Positions 11,781 through 21,871 of a stretch of DNA of 64,000 bases are shown here, piece after piece. How positions within the stretch are numbered: position 1 is the first letter of the stretch; each line of letters starts with the position of its first letter. The translations under genes were made by a program, and so were the position numbers. The stretch is from Wuchereria bancrofti (Eukaryota > Nematoda > Chromadorea > Rhabditida > Onchocercidae). The notes under the pieces are model-generated. The model was not told the DNA's origin, did not search any database, and saw only the letters and a program-made list of their open reading frames with translations. The DNA is taken from NCBI GenBank assembly GCA_005281725.1, contig SSBO01000001.1, positions 6,308,399-6,372,398 on the forward strand, in the 5' to 3' direction.

Positions 11781-14739
11781 TTATGATTTTCCTGAAAAAT
11801 TTCATAGTTGAATTTCACTAGCATTTAAAAAACTTGAAAGATCCATCTATCTATGACTTGATTTATGACTGCATAAAATTATCGGCCGTTTCATACTGAT
11901 AATAATTCAATAGCTCAGTAGTAAATCTGAACTTGAAACTTGACAGACAGTCCATATATATGAAGTGGTACCTAAACAGTGTTAAGTCATCATAAAGTGT
12001 TCAAATGAGTTCTTGAATTTTTAGAGTAAAATCAGCGAATAAATACAAGAAATTAACCTGCAGTTAGTCCGAAAAATAAACACTTGTAAAATGTTGTGAA
12101 GCATTGCTCGAAGATAGAGATGTTATCCTGGTGAAGGGTCAGGATACAAACTTCCATCAGAATCTTTATGGTGATCACAAATGCGATCGTGAACGCATAA
12201 ATAACCACCATGCAGTGTTCCGTCCACTGCTTAGCCTCAATTTCTTCTCGTCTTGGCTTCGATTGGGATGGACACTCTTCTAATTTCGGTCGTATTGGCA
12301 TCAGAAAGTTACGAGACATTTCGAATACACCCGAAACAGCATCGGATGGTGATGTAAAAATGCATGTTGTGGTTGCTTTAGCAATCTATTATTAATTTTA
12401 AATTCACTGAGATTGTAATTTCAATTTGAATTTCAATTACTACTAACTTTTGACGGATTCACTGGACAAAAATTTGTACCAGAAATATTAGAATTATTAT
12501 TTCAAATGTTAATCTCTTGGGTGAAGTTCACTTCAAACATATCAGATTCTTTTTCTATATTCAAAATATTTTGATATCAACGAATTATTTACTGATTGAA
12601 TTAAAGCATCAGTTAGTTGTACTTCAGCCTTAAATTAATAAATAAAATTAACGCAACAAGTCCGCTTTATAAAATGCATCAAAAGAGATCAAAAAATGAT
12701 TTAATTCAAAACCATTTTATTACTTAAATTTGTTTCGAAAACTAAAGGTGACATTGACATCAATATATTTTAGATATATAAAAAAAAATTGTGTATAAAG
12801 AGAAAAAAATTACATTTACAGAAAAATTTAAATAAATCTAATTAATTTATTGGAGAATAATATATAAAAATGTTGTGCCGTGGAAAAAATGCTGTCTATG
12901 GAAAAAATCTTAAAACTATGAATTTCAGTTTTTAATTGAATTAAAAAGTTTTGACTTATCGAAATTAAACCAAATGATGGACTAACCTGATCTAATGAAT
13001 TGTACCAGTATTTACACATAGAACTATAGCAATCACTGACAATAAATGATTGGATGCTCATCGCAGCCACTTGCCCTAATTTACCTTGTATCTGATCAAA
13101 AAATGTGATCAAACAAATTTTAAACAAAAAAGGTAAAATGAGACTCATATAACAGTTTACTAATAAAAGGATGGTGGAGATTATTAGTATTTTCTTGTAA
13201 TGCTTGAAAATATATTTAACAACTAATTTCAGAGTTCCAGCTTGGAGTTATTGCAATTAAATCAAATAATACACTTTATGGGTCTGAAGAATTTCAGAAA
13301 CCTAATTTTTGAATGACACAATAGTCGGCCAACATGATAGCGGTTACGATTCATCACGACATGCTCATAAGAACTTTTAAACTAATAACTTTTGAACAAT
13401 TGAATTTTAAATTATACGATTGCGGAGAAAAAAGATGTTGAAAAAACCAAGCATTTCCCGGATATAAAGATACGTAAGCACACCAATAAAAACTTGACTT
13501 TTCATATTTAAAATAGATGATATCTTTTAAAAAAGTAATCTTAAAAACCTTCTCAATTTTCCGCATTTCTTGAATCCGTCGTCCTGGCACTGTAAAGTTT
13601 GTCACAATTGGCACTTCATACAACCAACCTCGTATTTTGTAATCAAACATAAGCATTCGTGGAATGGGTCCAGGCAAACTGCCTACGATCTCACCAAAAT
13701 TCGGATGTCCCTCCAAATAAAATGCTTCACCAGCTGCTCTGCAAACTGAAGTCCCTTACATCACCAGATCCATCCATGAATTTGAATTTCCTAAATTTCT
13801 TATTTCTAATCATATAACGTTATTTCTAAACTTTAGATTCACCACTTCAAAAGGAACCTGTATTCCAACGTTGCATTATTCCTCGACACATTATACAACT
13901 GTGCCCATTGTTTGATACCTTTTTGCCAGAAACAGTAAATGCTGCTCACAGTATGGTAAGTACAAGTTTTGAGAGGATAGTCTGTATAAAGTGTTGAATA
14001 TTCAGTGAAGATACTGTCAAGAATTGTGCGATGCAAGCGTTTCTTGTAAATTATCGCAGTAATATTTATCCTAAAATATCTCAGCAAATTACAAATTTCT
14101 TAGCAAGTTAACCGAGATTTAACCCGGGCAAATCAGTTACGCCCATTTGTCACATCTGAAAAGTTCATCATTTCGTTACAATTTGAAGGAAATAAAATTT
14201 ACTTCACTACTCTCCATATATTCGTATTGGTGCCATTTTCCTTGTGAAAATAAATGAAAAATACCAAAAATGGAAGTGGCTGTATTCCGGGATGAACTTG
14301 CACATAATGTATTGGCTTCCATATCCCATCTGACTTACAAATATTTAATCTATCTGAGACAACTTCAAACTCTCGCAGTGAACTGCCGTTCCAGTTTCGT
14401 GTTACCACTAGTTTACAATCCCATGAGAGCAAATAATGAATGTATTCGCTAGAACAAATATTCCGCCACGTTTGGAAAGAGTTCAGCGATTACGTTGGAA
14501 AGATAGGAAATCTTTTTTAAACACTCAAAATTCCACAAAATGCTAAATTCACCATAAAATTTTAATTGGAAATACCCATCAAACTTAGGCAAACTATCCA
14601 TAGAACATTCAGTCCCAACAGCATCCACTAGAACATATATTACAAAAACAACCGTCCAATTTGGCCACATTTTAAAAATGAACCACAATAACATCAAATT
14701 ATTTTTATATTGAAAGAGGGATAAATGATGCTCTTCCAT
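11781..14739 (-). CDS. unrecognised membrane glycoprotein
   Basis: Seven exons with consistent phase: 14739-14576, 14448-14298, 14042-13858, 13738-13549, 13091-12987, 12385-12058 and an 11-nt last exon 11791-11781. They give 377 residues. The chosen ATG has an acceptor (TTACTAG) 1 nt upstream; an in-frame ATG at 14670 would give 354 residues. The N-terminus has a long hydrophobic segment ending ...VLVDAVGTECS, which is a signal peptide or anchor. The middle has NxS/T sites (NGS, NVS, NAT, NFT), paired cysteines and the motif HPNFGEIVGSLPGPIPRML. Near the C-terminus a single membrane span (VVIYAFTIAFVITIKIL) follows a basic stretch (KPRREEIEAK). I do not recognise the family. The tiny last exon and the third acceptor (ACAAG) are the weakest points of the model. 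Confidence 0.6.
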
Positions 14740-15172
14740 TCTAGTAAATGTTATTTAAAATGAATTTAAGTGCATTCAAAACATTAAATCTCTTATCAAC
14801 AAATTTCATAAAGTTCGGGTGCAGGATAAACAATAAAGTGATTTTATGGTCATTTATAACAATGAACTAAAGAGCACAACAATGATGAAATTCACAAGGA
14901 ATTTAAAACCTTACAGTGTTTTATAGGAATCTTCCACTTCTCACTAATTGGTGAGTCTCTTCGTTTTAGATATCAATTTCCATTTATACTTAAACATGAC
15001 CACCTAATTTACGGGCAAACTAAATAATAATCTAAAAGCGAAATTTTGTTTTACATATTTGAAAACTTATTATTTTCACAAGCAAAATATAAAAATAGTT
15101 ATTCTTCAACGAAAGCAAGATATTGTATAGAACGCATATTAATGACAACACATTACAAAGTACAAAGCTAGT

Positions 15173-16699
15173 TTAGTAAACTCTTCGTCGTACTGGAGAT
15201 CGATCTCGCATTGGTAACCCTCCGCTTCGCCGCAGTATCGGCCCAACAGGTCCAATACCTGGTAAAGTAATTGCCACATCGATAAAATCACCAATTTCGA
15301 ATTTGCAATTTGCTAACTGTAAGGTAAATAACATAAAATACAAAATTATATCCATGCAAAACCCTAGTAGCTGTAAAATCTGAGCCATATAAAAAGAAAC
15401 GGCTTCTTAAGAGTCGGTAACGAATCTCGAAATTAAATTCAATTCGTCTCTTTGTTTAAAAATCGAATTTGAAGATTGATAGTCAGATGAATCGGAAGAA
15501 AAGTGTTATAGATAAGTTCTCACTGTATTAAGTCAAGTAATGACTTCAATGAGATAACCAAATAAATGAAAAGAGAAAGAACTTTGGGGAAAAACTTACT
15601 GGTCAAAAACTAAAGCTCCTTAAATAGTTAAAACTTACCGTCTTATTGTCGTCCACACCACGTTGCCCATTCATTGTATTGCCAATATCCCTCATCACAT
15701 ACCGAGGAGTGAAGCGATCCGGGGCTACTGAAATTGAATTCAAATTCAGAACTTTACAGACATCATTTTTGGCATGAAAATGATGGAAATGATTTGATCA
15801 AACAATTAAGCCTTGAAATACAAATGAAAGTGTATAATTACGGACTGACTTCATAATCAAAGGATTATGCTGGTAAAGTTGTCCTGAGTTCAGTTATTTC
15901 TGCTATTATTCGTGAATCGTTACTGTTTTACCTATATTTAATTTTTTTAAAGCAGTATTACCGACTGCAAAATCAAATGTAGTGCCACGTCGTCGAGCAT
16001 CTGGATTCACCTCCTTTATTAGTGACATTAATTCTCTTAGAGTGCAGTCCAACCTGGAACAGAGCAGTTTTCTGACAAACAACCGCTAAGCCATTCTTCT
16101 GATTCACTGTTTGATTATGGTAATATTTATTTATATCAAAAATAACTCTACAGGAGTTTTAACTTCAATAATTTTCAGACTTCAATAACTTGATATAACT
16201 AGTACAAAAATGATGGCAGGGAAGATGGAGCTAGTAAAATGAAAACTGGTTAAATGGTCTTGGTTAAAGGAAAATTTCTGAGTACATCATAAAAATCAAT
16301 TCTACGTGAGAGGAAGGAAAATACCAAGTGTAAATCTGTAGTTCGTTAGCTGGGGTACTGCCACGTCCATATTCTGACAGCGGATTATGCCTTCCGTTTG
16401 CACAAAATATTCGCAACAAAAGTGGACATATCTAAGATGAAAAATATGTTCTTTTTTTCTTCAAAATTATGAGAAATAACAAAATGCTTTTAATTTTGAT
16501 TGAATGGATACAGAAACTATCAATATATATATATATCTGCTGAATGCACTTCAGAAGCAAAATTAGCTTTTATAGCAAATGTTCTAATAAAACAGTGAGA
16601 AATAAATCGCAACAAGGAAAACCGATAACTGTACGAAGTAACCTTTTCACGGTCCACAGTCTTCTCTTCCGGTGCTTCCACTTGAGATATTACGTTCAT
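15173..16699 (-). CDS. sap18: SAP18, Sin3-associated polypeptide / ASAP complex subunit
   Basis: Five exons (16699-16643, 16431-16325, 16053-15962, 15727-15639, 15316-15173), all in phase, encode 162 residues, close to the usual size of SAP18. Family signatures are present in order: VDREKICPLLLRIFC at the N-terminus, SEYGRGSTPANELQIYTW, then CTLRELMSLIKEVNPDARRR, a tract ending FDFAV, PRYVMRDIG and KFEIGDFIDVAI near the end. The C-terminal tail is longer and Arg-rich (RDRSPVRRRVY). SAP18 has a ubiquitin-like fold. It works in the nucleus with the Sin3-HDAC corepressor and with RNPS1/Acinus in the ASAP complex on spliced mRNA. The gene is divergent from the acyl-CoA-binding protein gene. Identity is secure. 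Confidence 0.95.
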
Positions 16700-17054
16700 C
16701 CTTCTGTTCGCTTGTTATTATAAAATTCCTGTAATATAATACTAACCAGTCTCCTTGAACCCTCTAGAGATGGAACTATTTATACAGCTACTGTCAGCTC
16801 CAACACATCCTCTATGATACCGATGATCTTCGAACCCCGTCGACACACATATATGTACGTACATACACGCACAAACACGAACACAGACACAGATGCAAAC
16901 CATCCGAACCGAACCATCCGAATCATAGCGCTTTGTTAAGTGGACACTATGAACATGTCTGTCTCTTGGTGAGACGCAGGACGGTGCTGCGAGGTGTGAC
17001 GGTTGTTGTGTGTGATTTGGTCGGGTGGAGTGCGTTGGTAGAGAATGAGGAGGC
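16700..17054. promoter_or_regulatory. shared head-to-head intergenic region of sap18 and acbp
   Basis: The two start codons face away from each other with 355 bp between them, so both promoters must lie here or overlap. The stretch contains a short CA/TG-rich run (about 16845-16890). No classical TATA box stands out. The role is inferred from the arrangement. Confidence 0.5.
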
Positions 17055-17563
17055 ATGGACTTTAATGAGGCTGTGGTCAAAGTGAAGCAGTTGAAGTATC
17101 GTCCAACGGATGACGAGTTATTAGAGCTTTATGGATTCTATAAACAGGCTGTTGTGGGTGACAACATTACTAGCAAGCCTTGGATCGATTTCAAAGCTCG
17201 AGCCAAATGGGAAGCCTGGCGAAGAAGAAAAGGTTACTAATAATTGTCACACTGAAATATCTTTGCCTAAAAGCAGTATTGCAAATTTGAAGTTGCAAAC
17301 TTAAGACTAGCCTTGTAAATCTTTTCTTTAAACATATAAGACTGTTTTGATTAAAACTGTTTTATATGCTTTCCTATGATAAATCAGTGTTACTCATCTG
17401 TGTAGCACTTGCAGATATCGATAAAGTCTAACTTATTTAACTTTTTAGTCATATCATTTACTCTCCGGAGTGTCTAATCCGTTGTTTTAAAGGTATGTCC
17501 AGCGAAGCAGCTAAGAAACAATATATTAAGCTCGTCGAAAAACTCATCCAGAAATGCGACTAA
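17055..17563 (+). CDS. acbp-1: acyl-CoA-binding protein (ACBP)
   Basis: Two exons, 17055-17232 and 17493-17563, join in phase 1 to give 82 residues, the standard ACBP length (about 85-90). The four-helix ACBP signatures are all present: FNEAVVKVKQL, KYRPTDDELLELYGFYKQA, the loop VGDN, then DFKARAKWEAW and the C-terminal KKQYIKLVEKL. The conserved Tyr, Lys and Trp residues that hold the acyl-CoA are in place. ACBP is a small cytosolic carrier that binds long-chain acyl-CoA esters and supplies them to lipid synthesis and oxidation. The worm-specific isoform number is a guess; the family is certain. Confidence 0.95.
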
Positions 17564-18273
17564 ATGATAAATAAGAAAGTCCTAACTTTTTCTATTTAAC
17601 AATTTCTGTAGAACATGTGAACACTGTCATTCTTATTAAATTGCTGTTTGTAATATTTCCGATTTACTTTGAATTGAGGTATGACATTCATGATGCTATT
17701 TTATTGTACAAAATAGGTAAGTCGTTGTCTCAGTTTCGCACTGTTCGACAGTTTGACTGTTTGTAAGCCATGCAGGGAAAATTTTAAGCATGATTCTTCG
17801 TGGATGCTCTCTCCGTATTATAGAATATGTAAAAAAACACTTTATTTTTCAGTTTTTTAGATATTGCTCCTTTATTTTACTTATGTTTCGGAAGAGAAAG
17901 AGTTGGATGATATAAGTTGAGGTGTGTGGATTAGTTACGTTAGTCAACGTATAATTTTCTATCAAAATTATGTTCTATATTCATTATTATTTGTATTGGA
18001 GCCACCTCTCAGATTTAGTATTCTGTTTTGTAAATATTTTGAATCGATAAATATTTAGATATTATTGCTGCCGATGTGTAAATTATCGTTAACTATTCAC
18101 GTATACTTTGCTTCTTGCGTTATATTGCTCAATAGCATTTTTTTTCGTCTTTAATGCTATAGTAGCTAACAAGAATAATTGTAGTTCTAGTCGTAAGTTG
18201 ATCTGGTCGCACAACTTCTTAGCTACTCGATTACTGCGGATGTCGTAATGAGTGCGAAAAAGCTTAGTACGAG
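17564..18273. other. intergenic: ACBP 3' region and coq-2 upstream region
   Basis: No coding exons seen. An AG (AAGCTTAG) ends 7 nt before the coq-2 ATG and could be a spliced-leader acceptor. Confidence 0.45.
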
Positions 18274-21200
18274 ATGAATGTATTATCAAATCGGTGCATC
18301 CGGCAATTATTCCGCTACAAGAAGGGGTCATTGCCGCTTGCGACAAAATTTACTTATTTTGAAACGCGAAGAGCATTATCTGGTGCAGCTTTGGTTCAGG
18401 TTTCACCAAAAAATATACAGCCTTACTTGAAGCTGATGCGTATCGATAAACCCACTGGTCAGTTTTTCTTAACATTATATGGAGTGCACTGTAGTTCAGT
18501 ACAGAGATGCACTGTTTCTCAGAAAAAGATTTATGTTCATAAATTGTTCAAATTAATATAAACAGGTAGCTGATCAGGTATGATATTTGTATAGGTTTTT
18601 GGTTACTGTATTGGCCATGTACATGGTCGATAGCGCTATCTGCAACACCAGGTTCATTACCCGATCTGAAAATGCTTGCATTATTTGGTGTTGGGTCGAT
18701 TCTGATGCGTTCTGCAGGTTGCATTGTGAACGATATTTTTGATAAAAATTACGACAGAATGGTATTAATGATGTTACTACTGTTTCGTTCATTTTCATGC
18801 TTTTCCGACTTTCTCTAGCAATTTATGCATTAGATATCAGTATAGCCAGATGTTCTGTGTTTCTCTGCTTCCATTCTACGTTAAGGTTGAACGAACACGG
18901 TCAAGACCGCTTGCAAGTGGAGAACTTAGTAACCGACAAGCTCTTACTGCCCTTGCAGTATTACTATCTGGATCACTCTCGATACTTCTACAGTTCAGTT
19001 GGTTCAGGTTTCTTCTATTGCTTATTTTGTTCATTTTGTCTTTTTTCTTTTTGAGATTTCTACTTCCTCAAATACTATGTTTATAACTATTTCTCGAGTT
19101 AACGGGTGTGCTTGTCTTATTCAAATAAATTAGCATTTATTCATCCGGAACATTTTATTTGCACATAGGGTAGGCACGAATCATCAAACTTGCCGTTGCA
19201 AGATATTGGAAATTATGCCTGATTACAATTGTCACTTATATTTAACTGTTGTAATGATGGTCATTTCCAGTGAAATAAATGGACTTTAATTTGATGACTT
19301 TATGGTATGAAAAATAAGTCGTTTTGAATACATGTCATTTCAGTGTTGCAGTGGGTGCTAGCTCGTTATTTTTAGTTGTTGTATATCCGTTGGCAAAGCG
19401 CTATACATATTGGCCGCAGTTCGTCCTTGGTACTCTTAAAAATTCTTTCAGTCTGATAAACATTCTCCTTAGAGTGTTCGCCACTGTAGTTTTAGAGAGG
19501 GTAGAATTTTTCAGAAATTAGTAGATTTAATTTGGTCGAAACTTACAAAATTTTTTTTTGATTGCAGTGCTTTGCAAACTAATGCATTTCTCACAGTATC
19601 ACTGCTTTGCAACTTGAAGAACTGAAAACATCCAAAACTTGAACATTCATTTCTTGTTCAGGAATTTCAGGCCTTACCTCTAACTGGGGAGTATTTATTG
19701 CGTGGTCTCACTTGTGTCCGAACACACTACTCACTGTCATCCCTTTGTACACTGCCACCGTGCTTTACACTGCCACATATGACACTATATATAGTCACCA
19801 GGTACTGTACCTTCCATTATCACGTTCCAGCAGAACAAGCTTCACATCATTGATGCTTGGTACTACAAGATTTGAAGAACTTGCAAAAGAGTTAAGGAAA
19901 ATCTGAAAAATCTTAAATATAAAATTTAGAATTTGGATGCTACTTAACACAGCTTCCAAATTTCCTTACCATCAAAAGTACTGTTTTCTTTCTTCTTTCT
20001 TCTGTTATCTGCTTCTAAAATATGTTATCGTTTGTTCTTTTTTCCATTATAAGTTGCTTACTTTGTTCTGCATCGTGGGGTTGTTTATTTCTTTCATCCC
20101 ACTGATTTATTTTCGCACAATTCATGCTATTCACGGTGATTTCTTTCTCTACCTCATTTCAATTAATTTGCGTTCACAAAAGATTATGTTGATTTTCTCT
20201 AGTCTTTAGGAAGAATCGAACAGTTTCAACTAAGCTTTTATAATGGTGATAATTATAAAATATGCAAAAATCGCATAGCGCACTAATGCTAACTTGTTTG
20301 GCGCTTCATCAAAAATGCTTTTTGGGAAAGTGAAAACGTTGTTCCAGTTGAATTCCGAAGCTTCAAACCCAAGGATTACCGCGTTGCTCTTTGAAATTAA
20401 AGCCCTTAACAGAAAAGTTTTCGCGAATGCATAATTCGTTTTGGAAACTTAACTTTATAGTGTGAAGGTTAACTTCTCCACTTTATAATGGAGTGAAATT
20501 TAATTCTTTTTCATGATTTAATTAGGGATTTTAAATTTTACACCAGCTATCCACCCGTGTTGTAATTTAAATGATGGAACAGTAGAGGTTGAAAGGTCGC
20601 AGAACAGTAATCATCCAAGAACTTTATACCACTTCTACTACTGATTCCACAGGATTGGTATTCAACTGGGGAGCATTGCTGGGTTGGGCCGTTATACGCG
20701 ACGAATTGTGCACAGTGGTGCTTTTACTGTATATGGCTTCGGTGAATTGGACCCTGATTTACGACACAATATACGCTCATCAGGTGGAATAGGCTTGGAC
20801 ACAATATACTCCAGTGTATAAATATATTCGCAGACAAAAACACTGTAGATCATTTGACAATGGGACAGTATCATAGGACTAAAAAAAAATCTGCGATTAA
20901 TATATTACTGGCATAATGAAAGATTTAAATTCTTTTTTTTATAAGTGTCTCTCTTAATGACAAATAGTATTCGTCTATTCTGCTTGAGATGCGTCCTTTA
21001 ATTCTTATGCTTCGATTTGACCGTTTAGGATAAAGCAGATGACCTGATAGCTGGTATTAAATCTACTGCTCTACTTTTCGGTGATAGAACGAAGTATTGG
21101 TTGACTGGTTTCGCAGCTCTTACCATGTTAGGTCTTGGAACTACAGGTGTTATGGTGCAACAGACATGGCCCTTTTATGGTGCCTTAGCTGCTACCGGGG

Positions 21201-21767
21201 TACATCTTGCATGGCAGATTGGCACCGTGAATATCAATGATCCAAAGGATTGCTGGAAAAAATTTAAAACTAATCAGGTAAGATGATATGTTAATGCTTT
21301 TCAAACACAAAATATCTTAGTATCTAATACACAAATTGTTTTCATCCTTGTTTCTAAGATTGTAGTTAAAAGGATTTTTTTTATCGTGTTTTTCAAAGAT
21401 GAAATGCATAAACTTATCAGTGATAAATTACAGTACGGTCAATTTCGACAAAGATTCATCAAGTTACAAAGATATCTAAAATATAAAGAATAAAAAACTT
21501 CTAAAATTTTCCTTAAAGGAGAGATTTGATTCAAAACTAGACTTTACTCAGGAATTCTGAAACACATTTCTACAGTTGGATACAAGAATTTATTTTAAGA
21601 TTCTCTTAGATGTGAATCAAGGCGAAAAGTATCCATATTAGTTTTTTATCACTTTTTTCCAGTGGCTTGGTGCTATTTTATTTACTGGCATTGTCGTTGG
21701 GAATTTATTACGGAAAGAAGAAAAAGAAGGAACGAATCCTACTCTCCTTGAAAAGTTTATTGAGTAA
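18274..21767 (+). CDS. coq-2: COQ-2, 4-hydroxybenzoate polyprenyltransferase, with two alternative exons
   Basis: Exons 18274-18457, 18595-18761, 18886-19007, 19344-19429, then either 19671-19801 or 20653-20783, then 21029-21277 and 21663-21767. Either form reads through in frame to 347 residues. The first 30 residues are basic and Ser/Leu-rich without acids, fitting a mitochondrial targeting signal. The UbiA family motifs are present: [15 protein letters not shown], the first Asp-rich motif [20 protein letters not shown], and the second motif [13 protein letters not shown], which straddles the border between the alternative exon and exon 6. Several hydrophobic spans follow. The enzyme joins a polyprenyl tail to 4-hydroxybenzoate in the inner mitochondrial membrane for ubiquinone synthesis. 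In animals that make rhodoquinone, an alternative isoform is used. Identity is secure. Confidence 0.95.
19671..19801 (+). other. coq-2: coq-2 alternative exon, rhodoquinone-type (e-like)
   Basis: 131 nt, acceptor AATTTCAG before GC and donor CAG/GTACTG. It encodes [12 protein letters not shown]... to ...YDTIYSHQ (44 residues counting the split first Gly). 19 of 44 residues match the second copy, in the same register and with the same splice phase. The Ala before His-Gln in the catalytic loop is Ser here. That Ala-to-Ser change is, from my recollection of work on worm coq-2, a mark of the isoform used for rhodoquinone. It lies upstream of the a-like copy. Confidence 0.8.
20653..20783 (+). other. 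coq-2: coq-2 alternative exon, ubiquinone-type (a-like)
   Basis: 131 nt, acceptor TTCCACAG and donor CAG/GTGGAA. It encodes [12 protein letters not shown]... to ...YDTIYAHQ, very close to the corresponding segment of ordinary animal COQ2 ([21 protein letters not shown]). It is therefore the canonical form. Confidence 0.9.
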
Positions 21768-21871
21768 TATGTCTGTTGTGAAAGATACTAAATATCAATT
21801 TTCAATGAATGTCGTACTCTTATATATCCATAAAGAAATTTAAGCATTTGCTGGTTTGGTATAACCAAAGT

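Noticed and set aside
11781..14739. Possible identity as meckelin or TMEM231 (ciliary membrane proteins)
   Set aside because: A few residues could be lined up by eye but order, length and cysteine pattern do not fit, so no family name is given.
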